Assembly (NCBI RefSeq): GCF_004798865.1
Contig: NW_025336010.1
Coordinates: 1,549,630 to 1,613,629 of the forward strand
DNA from: Varanus komodoensis
Lineage: Eukaryota > Chordata > Lepidosauria > Squamata > Varanidae
Direction of reading: 5' to 3'
DNA: 64,000 nucleotides
Shown here: piece by piece, positions 21,715-33,860 of the stretch
Layout of the letters: every line of letters begins with the position of its first letter
Numbering within the stretch: the first letter of the stretch is position 1
Made by a program: the position numbers and the translations under genes
Notes under the pieces: model-generated
What the model was told of the DNA's origin: nothing
Databases searched by the model: none
The model's input: the letters and a program-made list of their open reading frames with translations, nothing else

Positions 21715-23335
21715 TGGGATTTGTGGGAAGGGTCCAGAACTCCATCTGGTCCAGCTTTATTGGATGAATTTCAGTTAATGAGGCCTGATGATGTGGCCAC
21801 GGTGCTTGGACAAGTACGTCCAATCACCTGCTTACTTGACCTTTGCCCTTCATGGTTACTTACCAGAGCCAAACACGGGATTGGTTCCTGGATCCAGGAG
21901 GTTATTAATGGCTCACTGAGAGAGGGCTGGGTCCCCGTTTCTTTAAAGGAGGTGGTGATCAGGCCTGTCCTAAAGAAGGCATCCCTGGATCCAGAGATGG
22001 CCACCAATTATAGAGCGGTGGCCAACATCCCGTTTCTGGGCAAGGAGTTGGAGTAGGTGGTGGTGGGACAACTCCAGGCACTTTTGGATGAAACTGATTA
22101 TCTGGACCCATTTCAGTCCGGTTTCAGACCTTGTTATGGTACTGAATCTGCCTTGGTCACCCTGTATGATGACCTGTGCAGGGAGAGGGACAGGGGGAGT
22201 GTGTCCCTGTTGGTTCTCCTGGACCTCTCAGCGGCTTTCAATACCATCGACCATGGTATCCTTCTGGATAGGATGTCAGGACTGTGAGTTGGGGGATCTG
22301 CTTGGCAGTGGTTCTGCTCCTATCTTGCCGGTCGATTCCAGAAGGTGGTGCTGGGGGATTATGGCTCTGCACCATGGCAGCTATGCCATGGAGTTCCACA
22401 GGGCTCCATTTTGTCCCCCTTGCTATTTAACATCTACATGAAACAGCTGGGAGAGGTAATCAGGAGGTTTGGGCTGCGGAGTCATCAGTATGCTGATGAC
22501 ACCCAGCTCTACCTTTCCTTTTCAACTAATCCAGATGAGGCAGTGGCTGTCCTGAAGCAGTGCCTGGCCGAGGTAATGGGCTGGATGAGGGCCAATAAAC
22601 TGAAGCTCAATCCAGATAAGACGGAGGTCCTGTTGGTAGGTGATTCGAGTTTCGGGGTAAGTGACCTGGGCCCTGCCCTGGACAGGGTTGCACTCCCTCT
22701 AAAGGACAGGGTCCGCAGCTTAGGAGTGCTCCTCAACCCAGAACTGTCCCTGGAAGCCCAGGTGACAGCAGTGGCGAGAAGCGTTTTCCTTCAGCTCCGG
22801 CTGATCCATCAGCTGCATCCTTACCTGGAGAACTGCCTGGCAACAGTAACAGATGCACTGGTTACCTCCCATTTGGACCACTGTAACACCCTCTACGTGG
22901 GGCTGCCCTTGAAGACAGTGCGGATACTTCAGACGGTGCAAAATAGAGCTTTCAGGATGCTGTCAGGGACTGGTCATTTTTCTCGCATAACTCCAATCCT
23001 CTATCAGCTCCATTGGCTTCCCATTGATGTCCGAGCTCAATTCAAGGTGCTGGTTATTACCTATAAACCCCTAAACGGCTTGGGACCAGGATACCTAAAG
23101 GAATACCTTTTTCCCTATATGCCCTCCCGCCCCCTAAGATTGGCAGCAGAGGCCCTCCTCCAGGAACCCTCTTTGAAAGAGTTTAGGAGACAGAGTACTT
23201 GGAGGAGAGCTTTCCTTGCAGTGGTGCCCCGACTATGAAATGCGCTCCCTAAAGAGGTCCACCTGGTGCACTCATTATATGCTTTTTGGTGCCAGGTCAA
23301 GATCTTTTTATTTAACCAATATTTTAAAGTTAATT
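21715..23335 (+). pseudogene. L2 reverse transcriptase, three in-frame stops
   Basis: A single frame runs the whole length. RT landmarks are N-Y-R-A-V-A-N-I-P-F-L-G-K, F-Q-S-G-F-R-P, L-D-L-S-A-A-F-N-T-I-D-H (first catalytic Asp), G-V-P-Q-G-S-I-L-S-P-L-L-F and Y-A-D-D-T-Q-L-Y-L. The C-terminal domain has the L2 block C-N-T-L-Y-V-G-L-P-L-K. Stops occur at 22054 (TAG), 22285 (TGA, where the 40-kb copy has Gly) and 23236 (TGA for the Trp of L-W-N). No frameshift is visible, so the copy is moderately young. It would serve target-primed reverse transcription if intact. Confidence 0.9.
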
Positions 23336-23429
23336 AATTTAGTGGTATATTTATTTATTTAATTCATTTTAACCATGTTATTTTGTACTCTGTCGTGATG
23401 TAGCCAATTTATTTATTTGTTTAGGATTG

Positions 23430-24235
23430 TTATTGTTGTTAGTCATGAAGTTGTGTCCGACCCATCGTGACCACATGGACAACATTCCTCCAGGCCTTCC
23501 TGTCCTCCACCATCCGCCGGACTCCACTTAAGCTTATACCAACTGCTTCAGTGACTTCATCTAGCCACCTCATTCTCTGCTGTCCCCTCCTTCTTTTGCC
23601 ATCTATTGTTCCCAGCATTAGACTCTTCTCCAGGGAGTCCTTCCTTCTCACTAGGTGGCCAAAATATTCGAGTTTCATCTTCAGGATCTGGCCTTCTAAA
23701 GAGCAGATAGGGTTGATCTCCTCTAGGACTGACTGGTTTGATCACCTTGTGGTCCAAGGAACTTGCAGGAGTCTCTTCCAGTACCACAATTCAAAGGCTT
23801 CAATTCTTTGGCACTCAACCTTCCTTATGGTCCAGCTTTCACAGCCATACATTGCAACTGGGAAAACCATACCCTTGACTATATGCACTTTTGTTGGCAG
23901 GGTGATGTCTCTGCTTTTTAGTATGCTGTCTAGATTTGCCATAGCTTTCCTCCCAAGAAGCAAGCATCTTTTAATTTCTTGGCTGCAGTCCCCATCTGCA
24001 GTGATCTTGGAGCCCAGGAAAATAAAATGTGTCACTCCCTCCATTTCTTCCCCATCTATTTGCTAGGGAGTGATAGGACTGGATGCCATGATCTTAGTTT
24101 TCTTCATGTTGAGTTTCAAGCCAACTTTTGCGCTCTCCTCCTCCACCTGCATCAAGAGGCTCTTTAGTTCCTCTTCACTTTCTGCCATGAGAGTGGTATC
24201 ATCTGCATATCTGAGGTAGTTGATATTTCTTCGAT
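23430..24235 (-). mobile_element. RTE-BovB LINE, 5'-truncated, inserted in L2 3' UTR
   Basis: The 806-bp minus-strand insert is flanked by the perfect duplication ATTTGTTTAGGATTG (23415-23429 and 24236-24250). Read on the minus strand it starts at the RT Y-A-D-D region and continues through F-L-G-S-K-I-T-A-D-G-D-C-S-Q-E, M-Y-G-C-E-S-W-T and L-M-L-G-T-I-D-G-K-R-R-R-G to a short ACAACAATAA-type tail. These are the C-terminal landmarks of BovB ORF2. The reading frame is broken in at least two places. Confidence 0.93.
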
Positions 24236-24345
24236 ATTTGTTTAGGATTGGTGGGGTTTTAATGTTTGTAAACTACCCAGAGCCCCTTCTGGGCTATTGG
24301 GGTGGTATATAAATGCAATCAATCAATCAATCAATCAATGCAGTG

Positions 24346-25070
24346 CTTTTCTGCTCTTATGTGTATTTAAGTGTATTAGCAATAATATATCCTAATTTGT
24401 AGTTTGTCAAGCTATTCATGATCTGATTCATACATAATGCTGATCTATGGTATATTTAACCCATGATTTGTTCAGTTCTGGGTTGTTAACCTGGAACAAC
24501 TGCAAAGGAGAAACCATGGCTCCTTTTTGGGTTGTTATGTGTGAACTCAGAATTGTGGGTTGTTTTGCCCAATTTCATGAAGAGAAACTTTGAATAGTGC
24601 TTTTCGAGTATCAACCCTGGAATCATTTCTGATAGAGACTGCAGATTGAAAAAAGCATCTGATACAATATTGGGGGCTTGAGAAAATTGTATATGGTCTT
24701 TAGGATCCTGGCCGAAGTCTTGAGCCACACCCAGTTTGTCAGGATAGAGCATGTCAGGTATGTAAATAGCCACATGTAGGCATGCTCAGTTGCCTGCAGT
24801 GGCTATGATTTGCCTTCAGGAAAACATTACATGCAAAAATATTTGTGCCTGCTTTCTTTTTGTTTCTCTTTTACGCTTTCAGTGTGCTGCAAACAACATA
24901 AATGTGTGGGCATGTAGGATAGAAAAAATGTTTTGGGCCAGAAAAATCTAGTGAACTTGTTTAAAGTAGCTGGTATCATTTACTTTATTATGGAGCTTTA
25001 CTTCTGGCCATCTAACCTCTGATTCAAACAGTTGTTCCACCACCTACCAGCACCATTGATGTTGTCCAGT
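24346..25070. other. Intronic sequence, unclassified
   Basis: GGTTGTTAACCTGG and reversed GGTTGTT motifs near 24440-24560 again look like a decayed palindromic DNA element. No coding content is recognised. Confidence 0.4.
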
Positions 25071-25667
25071 TTCATAGAACTGTAGAACAGTAGAGTCGGA
25101 AGGGGTCAGAAGGTCAACAGGTCAACACCTGATCAGTGCAGGACACCAAGTCAAACCATCCCTCTCAGAGGGCCGTCCAGTTGCATCTTGAATGCCTTTA
25201 GTGTAGGAGAGCCCATTACCTTTCCAGGTCGCTGGTTCCATGACCACACTGTGCTAACAGTCAGGAAGTTTTTCCTGATGTCCAACTGGGTTCTGGCTTT
25301 CTGTAATTTGAGCTCATTATTCTGTTTCCTGCACTCTGGCGTGATGGAGGAGAGATCCTGGTCTTGTTCTTTGAGAAAACCTTTCAAGTACTTGTACAGT
25401 GTTGGCATCTCTCCCCTCAGTCTTCTCTTCTTGAGGCTACACATGCCCATTCTTTCAATCTCTTCTTATAGGGCTTTGCTTCCACTCTGAGGGTCATCCT
25501 TGTTACCCAACTCTGAACCTTTTCAGGCTTGTCTGCATCTTTCTTAAACTGTGGTGCCCAGAACTGGATGCAGTACTCCAGATAAGGCCTGACCTGTGCT
25601 GCGACAAGGGGAACTAGTAGTTCACTGGATTTGGAAGTGATACTTCTATTAATGCAGCCTAAAATAG

Positions 25668-27469
25668 AGAAAGGCAAGGGAGAAAGAGAAAGATACACCC
25701 AATTGAATGCAGAATTCCAGAGAATAGCTAGAAGAGATAAGGCCTTTTTAAATGAACAGTACAAAGAAATAGAAGAAAACAATAGAATAGGGAGGACCAG
25801 AGATCTCTTCAAGAAAATTGGAGATATGAAGGGAACGTTTTGTGCAAAGATGGGCATGATAAAGGACCAAAATGGCAGGGACATAACAGAGGCAGAAGAG
25901 ATTAAGAAGCGGTGGCAAGATTACACAAAAGAACTATACAAGAAAGAACTTAACGTCCCTCATAACCACGATGGGGTGGTCACTGACCTCAAGCCAGACA
26001 TCCTGGAATGTGAAGTCAAATGGGCGTTAGGAACTCTGAGCAACAACAAAGCTAGTGGAGGTGACAGTATTCTAGCTGAGCTATTCAAAATTTTAAAAGA
26101 CGATGCAGTAAAAGTGCTACACTCAATATGGCAGCAAATTTGGAAAACTCAACAGTGGCCACAGGATTGGAAAAGGCCAGTTTACATTCTGATCCCAAAG
26201 AAGGGCAATGCCAAAGAATGTTCAAACTACCGCACCATTGCACTCATTTCACATGCTAGCAAAGTGATGCTCAAAATCCTACAAGCTAGGCTGCAGCAGT
26301 ATGTGGACCGAGAACTACCAGAAGTACAGGCAGGATTTTGAAGAGGCGGAGGAACTAGAGATCAAATTGCCAACATACGCTGGATCATGGAGAAAGCTAG
26401 GGAGTTCGAGAAAAACATGTACTTCTGCTTCATTGACTATGCTAAAGCCTTTGATTGTGTGGATCACAACAAACTGTGGCAAGTTCTTAAAGAGATGGGA
26501 GTACCTGACCATCTTATTTGTCTCTTGAGAAAGCTGTATGCGGGTCAAGAAGCAACAGTGAGAACTGGACACGGAACCACTGATTGGTTCAAAATTGAGA
26601 AAGGAGTTCGGCAAGGCTGTATACTGTCACCCTGCCTATTTAACTTATATGCAGAGCACATCATGAGAAAGGCAGGCCTAGATGAATCATCAGTTGGAAT
26701 TAAGATTGCTGGGAGAAATATCAACTATCTCAGATATGCAGATGTTACCACTCTAATGGCAGAAAGTGAAGAGGAACTAAAGAGCCTCTTGATGTGGGTG
26801 AAGGAGGAGAGCGCAAAAGTTGGCTTGAAACTCAACATTAAGAAAACTAGAATCATGGCATCTGGTCCTCTCACTTCCTGGCAAATAGATGGGGAAGAAA
26901 TGGAGGTAGTGACACATTTTATTTTTCTGGGCTCCAAGATCACTGCAGACAGGGACTGCAGCCAAGAAATTAAAAGATGCTTGCTTCTTGGGTGGAAAGC
27001 TATGGCAAATCTAGACAGCATACTAAAAAGCAGAGACATCATCCTGCCAACAAAAGTGCGTACAGTCAAGACTATGGTTTTCCCAGTTGCAATGTATGGC
27101 TGTGAAAGCTGGACCATAAGGAAGGCTGAGCGCCAGAGTATTGAGGCCTTTGAATTGTGGTGCTGGAGGAGATCCAACCGGTCAGTCCTAGAGGAGATCA
27201 ACCCTGACTGCTCTTCAGAAGGTCAGATCCTGAAGATGCAACTCAAATACTTTGGCCACCTAATCAGAAGGAAGAACTCCCCGGAGAAGAGCCTAATGCT
27301 GGGAACAATGGATGGCAAAAGAAGGGGACAGCAGAGAATGAGGTGGCTAGATGGAGTCCCTGAAGCAGTGAGTGTGAGCTTAAGTGGACTCTTGGGGATG
27401 GTGGAGGACAGGAAGGCCTGGAGGAATGTTGTCCAGGTCGTGATGGGTCAGACACGACTGTGCGACTAA
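25668..27469 (+). pseudogene. BovB ORF2 reverse transcriptase, one in-frame stop
   Basis: One frame is open from the left boundary to 27469 apart from a TGA at 26339, where BovB normally has Arg after Q-A-G-F; a CGA to TGA transition explains it. Landmarks are L-I-P-K-K-G-N-A-K-E-C-S-N-Y-R-T-I-A-L, F-I-D-Y-A-K-A-F-D-C-V-D-H, G-V-R-Q-G-C-I-L-S-P-C-L-F-N-L-Y and M-Y-G-C-E-S-W-T. The catalytic Y-A-D-D box reads Y-A-D-V, so the enzyme would be dead even without the stop. About nine residues are missing in frame after C-W-R-R compared with known BovB. It is the youngest-looking BovB here. Confidence 0.9.
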
Positions 27470-27482
27470 CAGCAACAACAAC
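25668..27482 (+). mobile_element. RTE-BovB LINE inserted into CR1
   Basis: The 1.8-kb insert is flanked by AAAATAG (25661-25667 and 27483-27489). Its 3' end carries the BovB-type ACAGCAACAACAACA tail. A TAAATAAATAAA microsatellite follows the duplication at 27505-27535 and probably arose later in the CR1. The endonuclease half of ORF2 is missing, so the copy is 5'-truncated. BovB spread among squamates, ruminants and other vertebrates by horizontal transfer (established knowledge). Confidence 0.92.
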
Positions 27483-28140
27483 AAAATAGCGTTTGTTATT
27501 TATAAATAAATAAATTAAATAATAAATAAATAAATTTGCCCTTTTTACAGCCACATCACATTGTTGACTCATACTTAGCATGTGATCTACAACAATTCCA
27601 TAATCCTTCCCACTTGCAGTATTGTTGAGCCAAGTATTCCTCATCTTGTAACAATGCACTGGGATTCTTTTTCCTAGGAGCAGAACTTGGCATTTTTCCC
27701 TACTGAATTTCATTCTCTTGTTTTCAGCCTAGCACTCAACCTGGACCACCTTGAATATTATTTCTGTCTTCCGGGGTATTAGCTATCCTACACAATTTTG
27801 TATCTTCTCTAGATTTGATAATCAATCTCTGTACTTCTTCATCCAAATGATTAATAAAAATATTGAAGAGCGCTAGTCCCTGGAATAAGCACTGCAATGA
27901 TTTTGAGAAGGTGCCATTGATGAGCACTCTTTGGGTCTCATTCTGTAATCAGCTGTGGATCCGCCTGATCGTTGTTCCATCTAACCCACTTTTAGGTAGT
28001 TTGCTCAACAGGATATCATGGGGCTTTTTGTCAAAAGCTTTGCTGAAGTCAGGACAGATTATGTCCACAGCATTCCTACAGTGCACGAGGAGGTTACCTA
28101 ATCAAAAAACAAAATCAGATTAGTCTGGCAGGATTTGTTT

Positions 28141-29230
28141 GTTTTTTGTTTTGAACCACAGTCTCTTCAAATTTACCAGAATCTACACATTTGCTGTTTT
28201 TCTTTACCCATTCATTAGTCCATTGTTCTAACTGCATAGCATCAAACCAAATTATTTTTCCTTTCCTAGCACCACCTTTATCTTGTCATTATTATACATT
28301 TTCTCTAGCCAGTTTTTTAACATAATTTTTGTTTTGTCTTTTAATATTTTTCTCCAACTGCTTCTCACATTTTCTGGAAATCTTTCTATTTCTGTGTTTG
28401 GGATTATTAGTGATATTTTTGGGATGAATATTCCCCTGTGCTTGTTCCAGATTTGTACAATGTTTTGAAGGAAAGGGTTTTCCATCTTTTTAATACTCTT
28501 ATTATTCTTTTTTTTAAAAAAGGATTTAAAAGGATTCCTCAATTTGTTGATAGTCTAACTCTGCCTGTGTTATGTTTTTGGGTTGTAATACAATATCTAG
28601 TGTATACCTCATTTGAGTTTTACATAATATTATTTTATACTTGGAAAATAGGAAATATCTTTTTTTACTAATCCTCAGTTTCTGATCCCCATTACAAAAT
28701 TTATCAATCATATTTTGCCAGTTTTGCAATTCTTTTCCTAGTATTTTGATTGGTATCATCCCAAACAAAAAATTAATCTTAGGTAAATTTTTCATTTTGA
28801 ATACTGCTCTTCTACCAAACAATGATAGGCCTATTTTCCTAAATTCATGCATTTTCTCCTATATTTCACATTTCAATATATCACAATTATTCTTTTTTTT
28901 AAATGTTCCAAATGCCTTGTAATATTTATACCTCAATATTTAATAATTTTACTTATCTTAATTTGAAATTTACTCCTAATATCTGTCTTCTCTTCATTAT
29001 TGCATTAACTTCATTTCTGATTTATCCCAATTATCCTGCAAGACCATTATCTCTCCAAATTCTTCTAAATGAATTTTACTTAATTGATTAATAAGAGATC
29101 ACCAGCAAATAGACTAATCTTGATTTTATTCTGAAATCCAGTACTTTTTATCATATTATCATTCCTAATACTATTTGCTAATAATGCTATAACTAAAGCA
29201 GACAATATCAGGGAAGGAGGACATTCTTGT
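28141..29230 (-). mobile_element. L1-clade LINE ORF2 fragment, minus strand
   Basis: The minus strand encodes S-L-F-A-D-D-L-L-L-I, the RT box of L1, preceded by L-I-L-S-A-L-V-I-A-L-L-A-N. Further on come L-P-K-I-N-F-L-F-G-M-I-P-I-K-I and I-W-N-K-H-R-G, typical of the L1 region after the RT. The T-rich left border (about 28130-28152) may be the reversed poly-A tail. Many stops mark an old copy. It abuts CR1 on the left and DIRS copy B on the right. Confidence 0.75.
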
Positions 29231-29269
29231 TTAGCACATTGGCCTAGGGCTATTTGCTCTTTTAAACGT

Positions 29270-32200
29270 TCCAGGTTGGCACTACACCTTATGAATTCTG
29301 AGACCTACCATTCAGACTCCCTACAGCCTCAAGATACTTACAAAATGTATGACAGTGGTTTGTGCCCATCCAAGAATGCAGGACATTCCATTTTTCCGCT
29401 GTCTGGACAATTGGCTACTAGTTGCTTTATCTAGGGAAGAACTCTGCTGTTCCATTCAAAAGACATGTGGCCTACTGCAAAAACTTGGACTCCATATTAA
29501 CAACAAGAAATCAGTTCTTGTTTCTTTGTAGTCCATCCTATACATTGGGTCCTGGCTGGACTCCTCCCCAGCACATGCTCATCTGCCACCAGGCCACACA
29601 TGGAAGCTCTCAAGGTCAGCCCATCACCTCCAGTCTGAACCAACATCTAATGTCTTGAAGAGTCAATGAACATTTGGACACATGGCATCCGCCATAGTGG
29701 TAGTACAATTTGCTGGACTCCACATGTGTCCAGTTGTGGTTTATCCGGGCATGCCGCCCACACCACTACCCAATCCACAAGCCTTTGAGGCTCCCCTGTC
29801 ATGGTGGTCTGACAAAAGCAACTTAACCTGGGGACTCCTGTTCATGCTGTTGGATCCATCCCTGATCATAACAACAGATGCATCACTTAAGGTCTGGGGA
29901 GCCCATTTGGAACACTACAAGAAACAAGGTCTGTGAACCAAACAGGACTAGAGAAAACATATCATGTACCTCAAGCTCCAGGTGTTAATCTTGTTCCAGC
30001 ATCTCTTTGAGGGCACACATATACAAATAGCCTCAGACATCATCACGGTGGTTTACTTAAATGAACAGGGTGGACCCAAGTCAGCCACACTGACTCGATT
30101 CACAGTTTGGATATGGGACTGGTGCATTCAAAGGAACATTATTACTCTGATGGCTATCCACCTAGCTGGTATCCAAAATACCACATCAGATGCCCTCAGC
30201 AGGATGCCATACGAGACACACAAGTGGGAACTATATCAGGATATTCTACAGAACATCTTTGCTGCCTGGGACAACCCATCCATAGACCTACTTGCAGTGC
30301 AGAACAACACAGTATGCAATGCTTTTTGCTCCCTTGCTGGGATTGGCCAAGATTCTCTTGGCAATGCCTTCCTCATCCCATGGAGGAAGATCCTCAAATA
30401 CGACTTGTGCTGCAGGCAGCTCTCTGACTGAACACAAAGCTCCCAGATTCTAGAAAATGGAATGCATTTAAGGACTGTACCCAAGAATACACCTTTGTCT
30501 GTTCCAAGTGCCAATTAACAAGATCCTAGCTTTCCTCTATAGTTTCCATGTTAAAGGACTAAAGCCATCATCGATTAAAGTATCAATCATCTTGTTAAAG
30601 TTCATCATCTTGTTAATATGAGGTCCCACAATCAATTCATCCCTTTTTTCCTGTCATTTTTCCAGATGGTTGCTGAAAGGTCTACCCAATCTAAATCCAC
30701 CTGTCCAATCCATCATGCCAAGCTGGAGCCTATCCATCATGCTCTAATGAACCTTTCAAACCACCCACCACTGTAGATCTGTGACTCCTCCCCTGGAAGG
30801 TCACAGTTTCAGTGGCTGCTACTTCAGCTTGAACTGCAAGTGAGTTATGTGCTTTGAGGATAGATCCCCCATTCCTTTTCATAATGGTAAGGCAGTCCTT
30901 AGAAAGGCTCATCACAATTCCATTTAAACCAAGTCATAGTCCTACTAGCTTTCCTTCCAGCCCCATCAATTCTTGTCAAGTCAGCACTGCACACACTTGA
31001 TGTTTGGAGGGCAGATCCTGCACCAAATTGATGTGCCATTCCAAACCTACACTGAGCAATCCAAGGTTGAACTGGTTGGTCCTCAACGACTTGCCCATTG
31101 GATCATAGAGACGATTAAATAAGCATATCAGTTGGCATACCTGCCAGGCCAAACAAAAGTGCACCCAATAAGAGCTATGGCAACCTCTTTGGCACTTCAG
31201 GTATGAGCACAAAGAGTGCTCATCAACAGCACCTTCTTCAAATGGATGGAGGTAACTAGTGGGGTACTGGAGGGTTCAGTCCTAGGCTCAGTGCTCTTCA
31301 ACATCTTTATTCGTGATTTAGATGAGGAGGTACATGGAACTATAATCAGATTTTCAGACAATACAAAACTGGGTGGAATACAGAATACCTTGGAAGACAG
31401 AATGACAATCCAAGGCAATCTTAGTGAACTTGTACACTGAAAGCAACAGAATGAGATTCAGTACCAAGTCCTTCATCTAGGAAAAAGAAACCAAATACAT
31501 CGATACAAAATGGGGAATACGTGGCTCAACAGAATTGAAAAGGAAAAGGACCCTGGACTTACTCTGGACAACAGGCTAAATATGAGCCAACAATGTGATT
31601 CAGCTGCAAAAAGGGCAAATGCTATTTGGGGATGCATTAATAGAAGTTTTACTTCCAAATTACAAGAATAGTAGTTCCACTATACTCCTCACTATTCAGA
31701 CCTCATCTGGAATATTGTGTCCAGTTCTGGGCATCAAGTTTTTAAAAAGATGCAGAAAAATTAGAATGGGTCCAGAGGAGGGCAACAAAAAAGATCCAGC
31801 ATCAGGAAACACTGCACTATGACTGAGAGAACTGAACATGTTCAGCCTTGAGAAGAGAAAGCTGAGGAGGGACGTGAGATCCTTCTATAAGTACCTCAAA
31901 GGCTGTCACACAGAGGAAGGTCAAGAGCTCTACTTGCTGATGCCAGGGTGTAGGACATGGAATAATCAATTCAAGTTGTGACAACCCAGATTCAGGCTAA
32001 ATATCAGGACAAGTTTTCTCACTGTCAGAGCAATGTGCCAGTGAAACCAGTTCTCTAGAAAGTGAGCTCTCCCACGCTAGATACATTCAAGGCAAAACTG
32101 GACAGCCATTTGAGTGGGCTGGTGTAAGGTGATGTCCTGCAACAGCAGGGGGTTCGAGCCAATGGCCTGCTTGGCCCCTTCCAACTCTCGTATGATTCTG

Positions 32201-32812
32201 TAATTCCATGATAAGTCTTCTGCAAGGCAGCACCTGGTCAGTGCTGTCAACTTTTGTAAAACACTACCAGAAATCCAGGCAGGATAGGACTGCTCCTTTA
32301 GCCCTGCAGTGCTCTCCTCCATTCTCTGATGACACCACCTCCCACCACCATACTTGGTAAGCTTGCTAATCACCCACATATGTGAAGCACAGAGACCATG
32401 AAGAGGAAAGTGAGATTGTTTTCCTGTAAGTGCCATTCATTGTGTGCTCATTTACACAACCCACCCACCAGCCCCATGTTGGTATTGGTGGCTTACTTAG
32501 GATTGCAGATAGGTTCCATGTCTTCTTTCTCACTTTATCATAAACTATATTGGGCACTAATGGATGGGCCATACTCCAGCCTGATTCCCGGTTCTAAAGC
32601 CAAAAGTCAATCTTTATTTGAACTGGGGAAAATGGCGGGGGCCCTGCCCTCTTTCCCTTAGTGTAAGGGGGGACTCCTGCCAAAAATTACACACTCAGCT
32701 AGGAGAGTCTTCTTGAATGTAGGCACTGTGCAGGCACAGCACCCATATGTGAGAGTGTCCACATGATCACTCAAAGAACATCATTTACAGGTAAACAACC
32801 TCACTTTTCTGA
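29270..32812 (+). mobile_element. DIRS-type retrotransposon, broken copy B, split by CR1
   Basis: The parts in order are an RT end (about 29330-29530), an RNase H region with a T-T-D-A-S-L motif (about 29870-30220), tyrosine-recombinase pieces (about 30430-31200 and 32220-32330), the internal complementary region (about 32350-32470) and the right inverted repeat (about 32615-32812). A CR1 fragment lies inside the recombinase region. No left terminal repeat is present. It is a fossil with many breaks, more diverged than the copy at 51.8-57.5 kb. Confidence 0.78.
31205..32212 (+). mobile_element. CR1 LINE 3' third, inserted in DIRS copy B
   Basis: It starts at the RT with V-L-I-N-S-T-F-F, continues L-F-N-I-F-I-R-D-L-D-E-E-V and T-K-L-G-G-I, then the C-terminal CR1 block, and ends CCTTCCAACTC...GATTCTGTAATTCCATGAT, the CR1 terminus. 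The Y/F-A-D-D box is altered to F-S-D-N. DIRS recombinase-like sequence resumes immediately after it, so it is a later insertion. Confidence 0.85.
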
Positions 32813-33860
32813 ATATAATTGACTCATACTTTTAAATCATATGCCAAATCCTAGTACCTCTATCAACATCTTTATTGTTAGCCATTCCACACAATACCTC
32901 CTTGCAACACTGGCAACTTGCTTTTTAAAAGTTTCATCCTTGTCTTCTCCTTCATTGAGTGGTCTATAATAGATTCCAACCACAATATTTTTTATTTCTT
33001 GTTCCATTCATACTAATCCTGATGCACTTGATGGGGCTACTAAGTTCCACAGACCTCTTGTATTTTTGTGTAGAGATACGTATCTTTAAGATTCAGTGTG
33101 CCTCCTTCACCCTTTCTGCTCCTTTTGTTCATCTTGGAATAGTTGGATTGAGAACTGCTGAAAGGTTGAGATGGAATGGTTGGAAGGACATATTTTTCAC
33201 ACATAATACATGTATTACTATTTGGAGATATATGGCTGTGCAGTGTGGGAAGCAGTTTTTCATGGAACTCTTCTGTAGGAAAGGTCTGTGGAGCTGTCTG
33301 TGACAGGCTAAGGAGGTAACTGCTTGGTTTGTTGGGCTTGTAGACAAGAAAGCAGTCATTGTCAAAGATGGGAGGCTGACACCCAGAGTAGTTGCAGAAC
33401 AGTGCTTGTTGTGTGTGTGGGTGCATCCCTTTACAGAGGCTGTATAATTCTCCCTCTCCGCCAGTCCAGCAGTTAGCAAACAACCATTCAGCCAGGAACC
33501 TCTCTGCAATAGAGTACCACATTGTGAACTTATTTTTCACTGCTTAGCTATTCTCTGCCTGGGCAGCTGTTAGAGGAGCCTTTTATGGACAAACACTTAA
33601 TGCTTAGGGTGAGAGAAAGGGAGCACATTATAGTTTTGATAAAATAGTTGAACAGTTTTAACAATAACAGAGGTGGGCAGACTTCATTCCTATCTGATGC
33701 TTCTTTTTCTCTTTTACAAGAATCATTATGGTTAATTAATCTGGGTTTATATTTGCAAAGCCAGGATCACTGAAAACCAGGATCCTTGCTTTGCACTTTG
33801 TTGTACCTGGGCTCCAGATGAGTCTGATTCAACATGACTTAGAGTTCATTATTGAGCCTA
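32813..33860. other. Intronic sequence, unclassified
   Basis: A/T-rich to 33130, then mixed. Minus-strand open frames of 126-166 codons at 33040-33540 overlap each other and lack a recognisable family. The motif GTGGTCTATAATAGATTCC and surrounding text recall a repeat I cannot name. No exon signals. Confidence 0.35.

Larger units (their letters stand above)
21715..24345 (+). mobile_element. L2 LINE, 5'-truncated, split by BovB
   Basis: The RT and C-terminal coding part (21715-23335) is followed by a 3' UTR ending GCCCCTTCTGGGCTATTGGGG and an AATC microsatellite (about 24316-24341), the normal L2 end. The 3' UTR is interrupted at 23430-24235 by a BovB with a 15-bp duplication. The endonuclease and ORF1 are missing. 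Confidence 0.9.
25071..28140 (-). mobile_element. CR1 LINE, minus strand, split by BovB
   Basis: The minus-strand text at 25075-25660 encodes the CR1 C-terminal end: M-G-M-C-S-L-K-K-R-R-L-R-G, F-K-Y-L/L-Y-K-Y-L-type and P-Y-L-E-Y-C-I-Q-F-W-A-P. The preceding RT part resumes at about 27536-28140 with K-C-Q-V-L-L-L-G-K-R, M-S-Q-Q-C-D and L-F-N-I-F-I-N-H-L-D-E-E-V. Joining coordinates 25667 and 27483 restores continuity, so this is one copy divided by the BovB at 25668-27482. The right side is cut by an L1 fragment. Frames are broken throughout. Confidence 0.85.

Noticed and set aside
21771-22007. Minus-strand frames within the L2 and BovB bodies
   Set aside because: Shadows of conserved RT frames on the other strand; no independent evidence.
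24316-24341. AATC tandem repeat as a CRISPR-like or satellite array
   Set aside because: A six-unit microsatellite at the normal L2 3' end.
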